NCBI RefSeq assembly: GCF_000420325.1
Contig: NZ_ATUS01000001.1
Span: 1,678,463-1,742,462, forward strand
Reading direction: 5' to 3'
Length of the DNA stretch: 64,000 bases
Source of the DNA: Spongiibacter tropicus DSM 19543
GTDB taxonomy: Bacteria; Pseudomonadota; Gammaproteobacteria; Pseudomonadales; Spongiibacteraceae
The notes under the pieces are model-generated. The model had not been told where the DNA came from. It saw only the letters and a program-made list of their open reading frames with translations, and did not search any database. A program made the position numbers and the translations under genes. This document shows positions 36,488-47,921 of the stretch, piece after piece (position 1 is the stretch's first letter; each line of letters begins with the position of its first letter).

Positions 36488-37402
36488 TCAAGTCAGCAGC
36501 CGGGCCTGCGTCCTTAGCAACTCAATAAACCAGCGGTGTCCGGCATCCCCTGCAAGACTGGCCGGCCACATCAACCAGGTGGGTACCGCAGGCATGGGCA
36601 GCGGAAAGGGAAACACCTGAATATCGTAGGCCCGCGCAAAGCGCTCTGCCAACACTCTGGGCAAGGTTGCCAGCGAATCGGTCTGTGCCACCACCGGCGG
36701 CATCGCCGCAAAATGCTGTACATGCACGTCAACCCGGCGTTGCAAGCGCTCTCCTCCCAGCGCCAGTTCCAGTTGTGTGCGGTAGCGACTGCGCTGACGC
36801 AACAGAATATGCCCTTCGGCAAAATACTGCTCGACGCTGAGTTGCCGCCTCAATCGCGGATGCCCGCGACGGGCAATGACCACCAGCTCCTGTTCGCCGA
36901 TCGGCGCCACACAGACCTTGTCGGATTCCACCCGCACAAAATCAATCACCGCATCGTACTCCAGCCGCGCGAGCGCCGAGGCCACATCATGACGGTCGAG
37001 TACCGTGTTGCGTAAGCTCAACCCCAGCCCGGCGGTTTGCAAAGCCTGCATGATGCCGCCCAGCGCCGTCATTTCCAGGTAGCCGTCGGCCAACAAGCTG
37101 AACTGCCGCTCGGCACTGGCGGGCGCAAACTGTTGGTCGCTGCTCAGCGCTCCGGCCATCAGTGCCAGCGCCTCAGCCACCGGCGCCTGAGCAGCCAGTG
37201 CGCGGGGCGTCGGCTTCATGCCACTGCGCGTGCGCACAAACAACTCGTCTTTCATGGTCAGGCGCAGGCGGGACAGCGCCGCACTCACAGCGGGCTGGCT
37301 CATGCCCAATTCTTCGGCGGCGCGGGAGAGGTTCTGCACCCTGAGCAGTGCATCGAAAACGGTCAGTAGATTCAGGTCAACCGCACGTAAATTCAGCTTC
37401 AT
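36488..37402 (-). CDS. LysR-family transcriptional regulator
   Basis: A 304-residue LysR protein: N-terminal winged helix (about 8-66; LSRAAEELGMSQPAVSAALSRLRLTMKDELFVRTRSGMKPT) and a periplasmic-binding-like effector domain. The helix pattern resembles NodD/LeuO/SyrM-type members. It is divergent from a sterol-desaturase-family gene across 94 bases, so that gene is its likely target. Effector unknown. Confidence 0.9.
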   Translation of the reverse strand: MKLNLRAVDLNLLTVFDALLRVQNLSRAAEELGMSQPAVSAALSRLRLTMKDELFVRTRSGMKPTPRALAAQAPVAEALALMAGALSSDQQFAPASAERQFSLLADGYLEMTALGGIMQALQTAGLGLSLRNTVLDRHDVASALARLEYDAVIDFVRVESDKVCVAPIGEQELVVIARRGHPRLRRQLSVEQYFAEGHILLRQRSRYRTQLELALGGERLQRRVDVHVQHFAAMPPVVAQTDSLATLPRVLAERFARAYDIQVFPFPLPMPAVPTWLMWPASLAGDAGHRWFIELLRTQARLLT

Positions 37403-37408
37403 AAATAA

Positions 37409-37456
37409 TAGGTATATAAATTATCGAATTCACAAATACCTAAAATTCCGTAGGCT
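37409..37456 (+). promoter_or_regulatory. Promoter and inverted repeat before the sterol-desaturase-family gene
   Basis: TAGGTAT (37409-37415) and ATACCTA (37436-37442) form seven-base arms 20 bases apart, a possible LysR site. A rightward promoter TTCACA (37429-37434), 16 bases, TAGGCT (37451-37456) has the second arm in its spacer. Weak hexamers make this tentative. Confidence 0.4.
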
Positions 37457-37496
37457 GTCTACCGCAAGCCGCTAAAACCAATAAGAGGACATCGGC

Positions 37497-38357
37497 GTGG
37501 ATCTTCAGCCTGCTCATTTTGTGACTGCCTTTATCATTGTGTTCGCCATCTGGGAGTGGTTCAATGGCCGCGCCCGGGGCGCACGTAAAAGCCGTGAAGA
37601 CTGGCAGATGGCCGGCCTGAGCGCGGCCGGCATGGTATTGATTCAGCGGCCCTTGCTGCTGTTCGGCATTGCCTGGATCGCAGGCGCCATCATCCCCCAG
37701 TTTCACGACTCACTGGCGTGGCTGGAAAGTGAGTATTTCTGGGTAACGCTGATCAGCTATATCGCGCTGGAGGAACTGCTGCACGGTGCCGGACACTGGT
37801 TCGCCCACAGCCGTCGTCCGAAAAATACCTGGCTGCGCCGGGCCCAGAACCTCTACAAGATCGGCCACCGGCCCCACCACCTCTCGGGAGGCAACGACGG
37901 CAAAGGCGAGTTAAGCGTCACCCAAACCTTTGTCGAGCACTGGACCTGGTGGTTCATCATGCCCAATTACTGGTTCCAGTTTCTGGCGCTGTATCTAGGG
38001 CTGACCGAGGTGTTTGTGATCGGCACCGTCTTCAAGGGACTGTGGGCTGCACACAACCACGTGAACTGGAATTACGATCTCTATCTGCTCAACCACCGCT
38101 GGGCCTGGGTGCGCAACAGCATGTACGGCCTGTGCCATCTCTTCACATTCCCGACTCAGCACCACCATCATCACGCCCGCGGAAAAAATTCTGGCAGCAA
38201 CCTCTGCAATCTGCTGTCCATCTACGACTGGTTACTGTTCAAAACATTGGTGATAGAGCGCGAGCGGCCCGCTATTTATGGCTGGCGACAGTCACCGGAG
38301 GAAGAGCACAGCGCGTTGCACCGCTACTTCCACACGGATCTGAGCAAACTGCGCTGA
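37497..38357 (+). CDS. Sterol desaturase/fatty acid hydroxylase family protein
   Basis: A 286-residue membrane di-iron enzyme of the FA_hydroxylase superfamily. Histidine clusters are HGAGHWFAH, HRPHH, HNHVNWNYDLYLLNH and TQHHHHHARG, with membrane helices at about 7-24, 40-65, 75-95 and 145-180. The start is GTG after AAGAGGA. Substrate unknown; lipid hydroxylation or desaturation is expected. Its stop codon abuts the thiED stop with no base between. Confidence 0.85.
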   Translation: MDLQPAHFVTAFIIVFAIWEWFNGRARGARKSREDWQMAGLSAAGMVLIQRPLLLFGIAWIAGAIIPQFHDSLAWLESEYFWVTLISYIALEELLHGAGHWFAHSRRPKNTWLRRAQNLYKIGHRPHHLSGGNDGKGELSVTQTFVEHWTWWFIMPNYWFQFLALYLGLTEVFVIGTVFKGLWAAHNHVNWNYDLYLLNHRWAWVRNSMYGLCHLFTFPTQHHHHHARGKNSGSNLCNLLSIYDWLLFKTLVIERERPAIYGWRQSPEEEHSALHRYFHTDLSKLR

Positions 38358-39830
38358 CTACCGCGGTTGGTGCAGAGCCATCAGTGAAGCGACCACCGAC
38401 TCCGGGTCATCCGCTTCGGTGATCGCCGTAATCATCGCGCAGCTTCCCACCCCGGTGGCCAGCACTTCGTCGGCGCGCTTGAGATTGATTCCGCCGATCG
38501 CCGTCAGCGTGTAGCCGGGAGACAACAGCTCAACCCAGTGGCGAAGCCGATTCACCCCCTGTGGACCAAAGCGCATTTCCTTGCTGGTGGTTGGGTAGAC
38601 CGGCCCGATGGCAATATAGCTGGGACGCAAGGCATGGGCACGCGCCACCTCGTAGTGGCTGTGGGTACTCACCCCCAACCGCAGCCCGGCATCGGCAATC
38701 GCTTGGATATCTGCCACATCGAGATCTTCCTGTCCGAGGTGCACCCCGTAAGCACCGGCGGCAATTGCCTGCGGCCAGTAGTCATTGATAAACACCCGAG
38801 CCTGATACTCCCGGCCGAGTGCCACCGCGCGCTGAATCTCCTCGTCAAGGTTGGGCTGATGCGGGTCTTTGATCCGCAGCTGGATCGTTTTCACGCCGCT
38901 TTTCAGCAAGCGCTCGACCCATTCGCTGCTGTCCACCACCGGATACAGCCCCAGTTCACCGTCGCAGGCGGGAAAGGCGGGTTTTGCCTTGGGGAAACGA
39001 CGGCTTAGCCCAGGGTAGTCGCAAAGCTGCTTTGGCCAGCCCATATGAGTCACCGGGCCGGGACCGCCACCAAGCTGCACTGACAAACGCAGCCCCTGAC
39101 TGACATAGGCCTTGGCCAGCACCAGTGCATCCGCCATTTCATAGCCCCGCGCCAGCAACGCGGCAATCGCCGACGACAGCGTACAGCCGGTGCCGTGGGT
39201 ATTCAGCGTATCGATGCACGGACCACTGAGCCAGAATCCCTGTTCACCATCGGTCCAATAGTCGTGGCAGAGACCATCACGCGTCACCAGATGCCCACCG
39301 GTCAGCAACACTGAACGGGCACCGAGCACCACGATATCCTGAGCGGCGCGCTCAACCTCTTCAGCGGTGGTGATTTTTCGATCCAGCAGGGTTTCCGCTT
39401 CACTGATATTCGGGGTTAGCAAATCCGCTCGTGGCAGCAGCTTTTCAACCAATACCTGGCTGACGCCATTTTCCATTAACAAGCCGCCACTGGTGGAAAC
39501 CATGACCGGATCGCAGACCACCGGGCCGGGGTAGTCTTGCAGATACTTGGCAACTACCTCTACCACTTCCGCCGACCCCAGCATGCCGAGTTTGATAGCC
39601 CCGGCCGGCAGGTCGCTGTCCAGTGCGTTAATCTGCGCCGCCAGCGCCCGGTGGGAGGTCACCGCAACATGGCCCACGGCGAAACTGTTCTGGGCGGTAA
39701 TCGCGGTAATGACCGTACAGCCGTGAACACCAAAATCGTGAAAGGTGGCCAGATCGGCCTGAATACCGGCGCCGCCACCGGAGTCAGAACCGGCGATCGA
39801 CCAGGCGATGGGTTTGGAATGACTTGCCAT
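38358..39830 (-). CDS. thiED: Bifunctional HMP-P kinase and thiamine-phosphate synthase
   Basis: A 490-residue fusion. Residues 1-255 are ThiD (GSDSGGGAGIQADL, VCDPVMV, NTHGTGCTLSSAIAALL), phosphorylating the pyrimidine. Residues about 290-490 are ThiE (IQLRIKDP, FINDYWPQAIAAGAYGVHLGQEDL, GVSTHSHYEVARA, YIAIGPVYPTTSKE), joining pyrimidine and thiazole moieties. It is last in the TPP-regulated operon. The order ThiD then ThiE is the less common fusion direction relative to the gene name. Confidence 0.93.
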   Translation of the reverse strand: MASHSKPIAWSIAGSDSGGGAGIQADLATFHDFGVHGCTVITAITAQNSFAVGHVAVTSHRALAAQINALDSDLPAGAIKLGMLGSAEVVEVVAKYLQDYPGPVVCDPVMVSTSGGLLMENGVSQVLVEKLLPRADLLTPNISEAETLLDRKITTAEEVERAAQDIVVLGARSVLLTGGHLVTRDGLCHDYWTDGEQGFWLSGPCIDTLNTHGTGCTLSSAIAALLARGYEMADALVLAKAYVSQGLRLSVQLGGGPGPVTHMGWPKQLCDYPGLSRRFPKAKPAFPACDGELGLYPVVDSSEWVERLLKSGVKTIQLRIKDPHQPNLDEEIQRAVALGREYQARVFINDYWPQAIAAGAYGVHLGQEDLDVADIQAIADAGLRLGVSTHSHYEVARAHALRPSYIAIGPVYPTTSKEMRFGPQGVNRLRHWVELLSPGYTLTAIGGINLKRADEVLATGVGSCAMITAITEADDPESVVASLMALHQPR

Positions 39831-39854
39831 AGGGCCTCGTTATTTTGTCTGCGT

Positions 39855-40658
39855 TTACTGCTGATGCCAGAAGGGCATGCCCAGCGTCGGTGTCGACGGC
39901 GACGCCGTCTGCCGCTCGGGCATGGCCCCCGCCAGCCAGGCCGAGCGCCCCGCTTTTAATGCATCGCGGAATGCCGTTGCCATAAGTATAGGCTGTGCGG
40001 CCTGCGCCACAGCGGTATTCAGAAGAATGCCGTCATAGCCCAGTTCCATGGCCTGCACCGCATGGGAAGGCTTGCCGATACCCGCATCGACAATCAGCGG
40101 CATACCGGGCAGGCGTTCGCGAATGGTCTGCAAATTGTAGGGATTCATCAGGCCGCGCCCCGTACCGATCGGCGACCCCCAAGGCATCAGCACTTCGCAG
40201 CCGACATCGCGCAGGCGCTGGCAGATCACCAGATCGTCGGTGCAGTAGGGAAACACTTTAAAACCGAGTTTGATGAGCTGCTCGGCCGCCTCGATAGTGG
40301 CAATGGGGTCGGGCTGGAGGTTGTAGTCGTCGCCGACCACTTCCAGTTTCAGCCAGTCGGTCTCGAACAGTTCACGGCTCATCTGCGCCAGCGTCACCGC
40401 TTCTTTTACGGTGTGACAGCCTGCCGTGTTGGGCAACAGGGTTTTGTTAAGGGATTTGATCTGCTCCCAGAAGCTGGCCCCGCCGCCCTGCTCTGGCGAC
40501 TGCCGCCGCAGACCGACGGTAATAATCTCTGCCTCCGACGCCGTAATCGACTCGCACATCAGTTGTGGCGACGGGTAGAGCGCGCTGCCAATCAGCAGGC
40601 GACTCGAAAAAGACTGACCGTAAAGGGTCCAGGTATCCGCATTCTGCTGACTCACCAT
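39855..40658 (-). CDS. thiG: Thiazole synthase
   Basis: A 267-residue TIM-barrel enzyme that makes the thiazole phosphate using ThiS thiocarboxylate, deoxyxylulose phosphate and dehydroglycine. The catalytic lysine is in [19 protein letters not shown] and [10 protein letters not shown] are phosphate-binding segments. Its ATG shares one base with the thiS stop (TGATG). The deoxyxylulose substrate comes from dxs, also in this window. Confidence 0.96.
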   Translation of the reverse strand: MVSQQNADTWTLYGQSFSSRLLIGSALYPSPQLMCESITASEAEIITVGLRRQSPEQGGGASFWEQIKSLNKTLLPNTAGCHTVKEAVTLAQMSRELFETDWLKLEVVGDDYNLQPDPIATIEAAEQLIKLGFKVFPYCTDDLVICQRLRDVGCEVLMPWGSPIGTGRGLMNPYNLQTIRERLPGMPLIVDAGIGKPSHAVQAMELGYDGILLNTAVAQAAQPILMATAFRDALKAGRSAWLAGAMPERQTASPSTPTLGMPFWHQQ

Positions 40659-40861
40659 CAGCCCCCCTGCACCGGCGCCAGCACATCGAGCTGATCGCCA
40701 TCACTAAGGCGGTATTCACCGTATTGCGAGCGCGGCACGAAATCGCCGTTAACCGCCACAGCGACTTTTTCACAGCTAAAACCCCAGACTTCCAACTGCT
40801 CGGCCAGCGGGCTCGCCGCTTCGCACTGTCGACGTTGGTTGTTCACACTGATTGTGATCAT
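40658..40861 (-). CDS. thiS: Sulfur carrier protein ThiS
   Basis: A 67-residue ubiquitin-fold protein ending in the required Gly-Gly (APVQGG), with [15 protein letters not shown] in the middle. The start ATG at 40861 overlaps the thiO stop by one base, and its stop overlaps thiG in the same way. The adenylating enzyme ThiF is not encoded nearby. Confidence 0.94.
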   Translation of the reverse strand: MITISVNNQRRQCEAASPLAEQLEVWGFSCEKVAVAVNGDFVPRSQYGEYRLSDGDQLDVLAPVQGG

Positions 40862-41919
40862 CAAGACTCCCAGCAATCGCGTTCAAATGCCTGCAACGCT
40901 GTTTCCACCACATGCGGACTCAGCAGGTAACCGTGGCGATACAGGCCGTTCACCGTCAGCAGGCCGTGTTGCCCCCTGACTATCGGTAGATTATTCGGCA
41001 TGGCGGGTCGGCAGTGACTCCAGGCGTGCTCCACCGTCGCCTCGGCAAAGCCGCTGTGCAGGCTGTACAGCGCCGACAGCAACTCCAGATGACTGCGCAC
41101 GGTAACTGGCGCCATCGACTCACTCTCAATCTCGGTGGCACCGATCACATAGCGATGATCCGGCCGCGGCGCCACATAGAGTTTGTAGCGCGGGTGCATC
41201 AGGCGCACCGGGCGTGACAGTGACACCTCAGGGGCGCGCAGCCACAACACTTCACCGCGCACACCGCGCAACTCTGGCAGGGCGTCCCGGGCCCCGACCC
41301 CGCGGGTATCAATGACGCAATCGAAGGTCTGCGCCTGACCATTCACGCGCAGCGAGTGGGGCGCAATGTCTGTCACTTCACTATGGGGCTGCCAGCACAC
41401 ACCCTGCTGCTCGATCGCATCGGCCAGTGCCGCCAGCAGCGCGCCGTTGTCGAGGTAACCCTCATCGGGCAGGAACAGGCCATCGCGAAAGCGCGGTGCC
41501 AGCTCCGGCTCCAGCTCAGTCAGACGTTCGGCATCAATGCGCTCGACCCGCTCAATATAGTCCGGCACGACCGCTCGAAGCTGTTGCTGAAAATGCTGCA
41601 GGGTAGATTTATCCAGCTCGTGAGCCACCACCACGCTGCCATTGAGACCGTAGCTGACGGCGCGCCCCGTCTGCGCTTCCAGGGCGGCAATCTGCTCCGG
41701 CCACCAGCGCAGCGCCATCAACCCCCAGTCGAACACCTGACGCTCCGCGCTGGCCACCTCGGTATAGGGCGCCAACATCGAGGCCGCCACGCGCGCAGCG
41801 GTCGTTTCGCCATCGCGGCTGCCCCTGTCGAACAGCGTGACGGCATAGCCCTGCGCCGACAGCTTCCAGGCCAGCAGGCGCCCGAGAATACCCGCCCCGA
41901 CAACAGCCACTTGCCGCAT
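40861..41919 (-). CDS. thiO: Glycine oxidase ThiO
   Basis: A 352-residue FAD oxidase supplying dehydroglycine to ThiG; its presence explains the lack of thiH. The N-terminus MRQVAVVGAGILGRLLAWKL holds the GxGxxG motif, and HPRYKLYVAPRPDHRYVIGATEIE and the C-terminal VNGLYRHGYLLSP are typical of DAAO-like ThiO. The start is ATG 41919 preceded by a G-rich site; the open frame runs 60 codons further but without family residues. Confidence 0.92.
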   Translation of the reverse strand: MRQVAVVGAGILGRLLAWKLSAQGYAVTLFDRGSRDGETTAARVAASMLAPYTEVASAERQVFDWGLMALRWWPEQIAALEAQTGRAVSYGLNGSVVVAHELDKSTLQHFQQQLRAVVPDYIERVERIDAERLTELEPELAPRFRDGLFLPDEGYLDNGALLAALADAIEQQGVCWQPHSEVTDIAPHSLRVNGQAQTFDCVIDTRGVGARDALPELRGVRGEVLWLRAPEVSLSRPVRLMHPRYKLYVAPRPDHRYVIGATEIESESMAPVTVRSHLELLSALYSLHSGFAEATVEHAWSHCRPAMPNNLPIVRGQHGLLTVNGLYRHGYLLSPHVVETALQAFERDCWES

Positions 41920-41989
41920 CACTTCAGCCCCCGCAACGTACTGCGCCGACACCTGGCCGGACTCGTTACTTCCGTTCTCGCCATTGGGC

Positions 41990-43939
<1,950 letters not shown>

Positions 43940-43968
43940 TCACAGAAGACGGACTGATACTGAGGCGA

Positions 43969-44053
43969 TCTTGTTCCCTACGCTGGCATTACCCAGATCA
44001 GGTACAACGGGACCCGCTACTGCGATCTCAGCCCAAGGGCGCCCCGACAAGAA
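43969..44053 (-). promoter_or_regulatory. TPP riboswitch (THI element)
   Basis: On the minus strand the conserved blocks appear in order: TTCTTGTCGGGGCGCCC, GGGCTGAGATCG, ACCTGATCTGGGTAATGCC, AGCGTAGGGAACAAGA. P1 is closed by TCTTGT with ACAAGA. No T-tract terminator follows. CCTCAG just after the aptamer can pair with CTGAGG of the thiC ribosome site (43885-43890), which suggests control of translation initiation. Confidence 0.96.
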
Positions 44054-44058
44054 CCCGC

Positions 44059-44087
44059 AGTGTAGGACTGGCTACCGGCAATAACAA
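44059..44087 (-). promoter_or_regulatory. Promoter of the thiC operon
   Basis: TTGTTA (44087-44082), 17-base spacer, TACACT (44064-44059) on the minus strand. Transcription would begin about 44052, at the first base of the riboswitch, which supports the assignment. Confidence 0.65.
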
Positions 44088-44151
44088 GAGGCCTGCGGTC
44101 CACCTCGCCAAAATCCGGCGCAGGGCGCGCGGATTCAGGCCATTCGCTATC

Positions 44152-45333
44152 TCAGAGACTGACATCGACCGCCTGCGCGGCGGCGATTGCCTTGGCCTTG
44201 GCATCGTCGATGTCCGCGCCACGAGCCAGCGCCACCCCCATGCGGCGCTTACCCGCGACTTCCGGCTTGCCAAACAGGCGCAACTGCGTGTCGGGCTGCG
44301 CGAGTGCCTGCTGCAGATTGCCAAAGCGGGTGTTGCGCGATTCGCCTTCGACCAGAATGACCGCCGACGCCGAGGGGCCGTGCTGATGAATATTGGGAAT
44401 GGGCAGGCCGAGAATCGCGCGTGCGTGCAGGGCAAACTCCGACAAGTCCTGAGAAATCAGCGTCACCAGCCCGGTGTCATGGGGGCGCGGCGACACTTCG
44501 CTGAACCAGACGTCGTTGCCTTTGATAAACAGCTCAACGCCGAACAGACCCCAGCCACCCAGGGCTTCGGTAACGGCTTTGGCAATCGTTTTGGATGTTT
44601 CCAGCGCAGCGGCAGACATCGCTTGCGGCTGCCAGGACTCCTGATAGTCGCCATCTTCCTGGCGGTGACCGATGGGCTCGCAGAAGCTGCAGCCATCGCG
44701 ATGCTGCACTGTCAGCAGGGTGATTTCGTAATCGAAATCGACAAAGCCCTCAACAATCACCCGTCCGGCACCCGCCCGGCCACCTTCCTGAGCGTATTGC
44801 CAGGACCGCTCAATGTCCGCTGAATCGCGCAGCAGACTTTGCCCCTTGCCGGATGAACTCATAATCGGTTTCACCACGCAGGGCAGGCCAATCTGTTCAA
44901 CGGCCTGACAGAACGCCTCATAGCTGTCGGCAAACTGGTAGGGAGAGGTGGCGATCCCCAGTTCCTCCGCCGCCAGACGGCGAATGCCCTCGCGGTTCAT
45001 GGTCAGCTGGGCGGCGCGGGCACTGGGCACCACGGTATAGCCCTCGTTCTCCAGCTCCACCAGTGTGTCGGTAGCAATAGCTTCGATTTCGGGCACGATG
45101 TAGTCGGGCTTTTCCTGCTCAATCACCCGCCTCAGTGCCTCGCCATCGAGCATGGAAAAACAATGACTGCGATCAGCCACCTGCATGGCTGGTGCATTGT
45201 CGTAGCGATCACAAGCGATGACTTCCACACCCAGTCGCTGCAATTCGATAACGACTTCCTTACCCAATTCTCCCGAGCCACAAAGCAGCACCTTGCAGGC
45301 CGACGTACTGAATGGCGTACCGATAGAAACCAT
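44152..45333 (-). CDS. purT: Formate-dependent GAR transformylase
   Basis: A 393-residue ATP-grasp enzyme (E. coli 392) adding a formyl group from free formate to glycinamide ribotide. It shows [53 protein letters not shown] and [14 protein letters not shown]. The ATG at 45333 follows AAGAGG; the longer frame adds 15 unsupported residues. It lies 55 bases after pgpA on the same strand and may be read from the riboflavin operon. Confidence 0.95.
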   Translation of the reverse strand: MVSIGTPFSTSACKVLLCGSGELGKEVVIELQRLGVEVIACDRYDNAPAMQVADRSHCFSMLDGEALRRVIEQEKPDYIVPEIEAIATDTLVELENEGYTVVPSARAAQLTMNREGIRRLAAEELGIATSPYQFADSYEAFCQAVEQIGLPCVVKPIMSSSGKGQSLLRDSADIERSWQYAQEGGRAGAGRVIVEGFVDFDYEITLLTVQHRDGCSFCEPIGHRQEDGDYQESWQPQAMSAAALETSKTIAKAVTEALGGWGLFGVELFIKGNDVWFSEVSPRPHDTGLVTLISQDLSEFALHARAILGLPIPNIHQHGPSASAVILVEGESRNTRFGNLQQALAQPDTQLRLFGKPEVAGKRRMGVALARGADIDDAKAKAIAAAQAVDVSL

Positions 45334-45388
45334 GATGTCCTCTCTTTTTCCTCTGGACCTCACGCCCAGATCCATCATCAGCGAATGT

Positions 45389-45862
45389 TTAGAGCAGTAC
45401 GAACAGCAACTGCACCACGAGAAACGCGTAAAACCCTGCTAACACATCGTCGATCATAATACCCAGACCGCCGTGCACCTTGGCATCAAGCACGCGAATC
45501 GGCCAGGGTTTCCAGATATCAAACAGGCGGAACAGCGCCACGCCCAGCACCAGCCAGAGCCAACCCGGCGGCAGCAGGAACAGGGCGATCCACAGGCCGA
45601 CAAATTCGTCCCAGACAATCCCGCCGTGGTCGTGCACCCCCAGCGCTTTCGCCGTTTCCCCGCACAGATAAATCCCCAGCATAAACGCCGCGACAACGGC
45701 CGCAATGTAAGAGCTGGTAGGCAGCAGTTGCAGCAGAAACCAGAAGGGAATCGCCGCGAAGGTACCAAAGGTGCCGGGGGCTTTCGGTGCCAGGCCGCTG
45801 CCAAAACCCAACGACAGCATGTGGGTAGGGTTGCGGAGCATCTGGGGAGGGATCGCTTTCAT
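45389..45862 (-). CDS. pgpA: Phosphatidylglycerophosphatase A
   Basis: A 157-residue membrane phosphatase of phosphatidylglycerol synthesis. [17 protein letters not shown] near the N-terminus, [12 protein letters not shown] and [12 protein letters not shown] are family signatures, with about four membrane helices. GAGG precedes the ATG, six bases after thiL. Confidence 0.93.
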   Translation of the reverse strand: MKAIPPQMLRNPTHMLSLGFGSGLAPKAPGTFGTFAAIPFWFLLQLLPTSSYIAAVVAAFMLGIYLCGETAKALGVHDHGGIVWDEFVGLWIALFLLPPGWLWLVLGVALFRLFDIWKPWPIRVLDAKVHGGLGIMIDDVLAGFYAFLVVQLLFVLL

Positions 45863-45868
45863 AAAACC

Positions 45869-46828
45869 TCAGAAATGTTGGTAACCGGCGCCGACCGAGC
45901 AGGCTTGACCATTTTCATCAATACACGACAAGTCGTCACCGGGCACAATGCCGCCGACGCAGGTCAATGGTAAACCCAAGGAGACCGATAAGGCCGCGAT
46001 TGACTCGCGCTGTTCCGCAGGCGCGGTAAAACACAGTTCGTAATCATCGCCACCCGAAAGAGCATAGTCGCGGGCAGCGGATAAATCCGTAATCGCCGGG
46101 TGGATAGGCAGCGCGCCCAGCATCAGCCGCCCTCCCGCGCCACTGGCATTGAGAATATGCCCCAGATCGGCGGCGAGACCGTCGGAAATATCCACCGCCG
46201 CCGAGGCAATACCGCGCAGGGCCACGCCGAGGGCCACCCTCGCCTGCGGGCGGTGATAGCGCTCAAGGCAGGCCTGCTGGCGCGCATCGGGCGAGTCACT
46301 GTCGATATAGTCCAGCGCCGCGCGAGCACCGCCGAGACTGCCTGACACATAGATATCATCACCGGGCTTGGCACCGCTGCGCAGCAGTGCGCCACCAACA
46401 GGCACCGTGCCCATCACTTGAAAGCTCAGGCACAGAGGACCGCGTGTAGTGTCCCCCCCCACCAGACTCATGCCATAGTGCGCCGCATCGTCAGCCAGAG
46501 CGTGGCTGAATGCCGCCAGCCAATCACTGCCATTCTCCGGCAGGGTCAGTGCGAGGGTAAATGCACGGGGCTCAGCACCCGCTGCAGCGAGGTCACTCAC
46601 ACAGGCGGCCAGCGCACGACGGGCGAGCATCGACGGCGGGTAGTCGTGGGGAAAATGCACACCCTCCACCAGAGTATCCACCGACAGCGCCAACTCTTCA
46701 CCGGCGGCGGGCGACAGCACTGCGCAATCGTCACCGATACCGCAACGCACGAAGGCAGATGCCTTGGACAAGGGCTGAAAGAAGCGCTGGATCAGCGCGA
46801 ACTCGGAGAGTCCCCCGGCGCCAGACAC
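45869..46828 (-). CDS. thiL: Thiamine-monophosphate kinase
   Basis: A 319-residue kinase making TPP, the ligand of the riboswitch above. Metal-binding acidic motifs are CGIGDDCAVL, SVDTLVEGVHF and the central DISDGLAADL; GGDDYELCF is near the C-terminus. The start is GTG, six bases after the nusB stop. It completes the pathway whose other genes lie in the thiC operon. Confidence 0.94.
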   Translation of the reverse strand: MSGAGGLSEFALIQRFFQPLSKASAFVRCGIGDDCAVLSPAAGEELALSVDTLVEGVHFPHDYPPSMLARRALAACVSDLAAAGAEPRAFTLALTLPENGSDWLAAFSHALADDAAHYGMSLVGGDTTRGPLCLSFQVMGTVPVGGALLRSGAKPGDDIYVSGSLGGARAALDYIDSDSPDARQQACLERYHRPQARVALGVALRGIASAAVDISDGLAADLGHILNASGAGGRLMLGALPIHPAITDLSAARDYALSGGDDYELCFTAPAEQRESIAALSVSLGLPLTCVGGIVPGDDLSCIDENGQACSVGAGYQHF

Positions 46829-46834
46829 AGCGAC

Positions 46835-47323
46835 TCAGCCTTCCCCTTCGCTGCGGCGGGACTTTTCTGCATTCACTTCAATCTGCCGTGCGGATGCCGC
46901 CACTTTATCCAGCACACCGTTGATGTAACGGTAGCCATCTGTCGCGCCAAATCGCTTGGCCAGATTTACCGTTTCATTGATGGCGACTTTGTATGGCACG
47001 TCGATACGGAACAGCAGTTCATAGCTGCCCATGCGCAACAGGCAAAGCTCGACGGGGTCGAGGTCGTCCAGCTCCCGGTCCAGATGCGGCACAAAGGCCT
47101 CCTGCAACTCGCCGAGCTTGGCGGGGATGTTGTGGAGCAACTCGCTGAAGAACACGAGGTCGACATTCTGCATGTCGTAATCGGTTTGAAATTGCGCGTC
47201 GATAACATTCAGTGGCTGCGAGGCCATCTGCCATTGATACAGCGCTTGCAGGGCGTAGTGACGCGCCTTGCGACGGGAAGCCGCCAACTGGTTTTTGGCG
47301 TGTTGTTCTGGGCGTTGGGCCAC
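46835..47323 (-). CDS. nusB: Transcription antitermination factor NusB
   Basis: A 162-residue helical protein that binds boxA RNA with NusE. RRKARHYALQALYQWQM, PVELCLLRMGSYELLFR and INETVNLAKRFGATDGYRYINGVLDK match the family. The start is GTG. It is 68 bases after ribH, the standard ribH-nusB order. Confidence 0.95.
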   Translation of the reverse strand: MAQRPEQHAKNQLAASRRKARHYALQALYQWQMASQPLNVIDAQFQTDYDMQNVDLVFFSELLHNIPAKLGELQEAFVPHLDRELDDLDPVELCLLRMGSYELLFRIDVPYKVAINETVNLAKRFGATDGYRYINGVLDKVAASARQIEVNAEKSRRSEGEG

Positions 47324-47391
47324 GGTGTTACTCCGAAATAAAAAGAACCGGCGCGGGCTGATGGCCGCGCCGTAATAATAGTCGCAGCGGC

Positions 47392-47853
47392 TTACATCTG
47401 CTTGAGCAGATTCACCATTTCGATCGCCGACATGGCCGCTTCTTCGCCTTTGTTGCCCGCTTTGGTGCCCGCGCGCTCAATGGCCTGCTCGATGCTGTCT
47501 ACCGTCAGCACGCCGAAGGACACTGGTACGCTGTATTGCATGGAGACCTGGGCCAGACCTTTGGTGCACTCGCCAGCCACATATTCGAAATGAGGGGTGC
47601 CGCCGCGAATCACCGCGCCCAGCGCAATAATGGCGTCGTACTGACCACCCGCTGCGGCTTTCTGGCACACCAGCGGAATTTCAAAGGCGCCGGGGGCACG
47701 GATGATGGTGATATCGTCTTCGCTCACACCGTGGCGGCGCAGAGCATCCAGCGAGCCTTCCAGCAGGCTTTCTACAACAAAGCTGTTCCAGCGGCCAACC
47801 ACAATGGCGAACTTGCCCGCCACGCCGGTAAAGGTACCTTCAATTGTTTTCAT
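47392..47853 (-). CDS. ribH: Lumazine synthase
   Basis: A 153-residue enzyme condensing the riboflavin pyrimidine with dihydroxybutanone phosphate. Signatures are [47 protein letters not shown] and [13 protein letters not shown]. The ATG at 47853 follows AAGGA; a GTG directly before it is also in frame. Confidence 0.96.
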   Translation of the reverse strand: MKTIEGTFTGVAGKFAIVVGRWNSFVVESLLEGSLDALRRHGVSEDDITIIRAPGAFEIPLVCQKAAAGGQYDAIIALGAVIRGGTPHFEYVAGECTKGLAQVSMQYSVPVSFGVLTVDSIEQAIERAGTKAGNKGEEAAMSAIEMVNLLKQM

Positions 47854-47921
47854 CACTGTTCCTTACATTTCTCAATCATTAGCGGCTGCCGGGCAACCTG
47901 CGTTTTTACCGTAAGCGCCGC

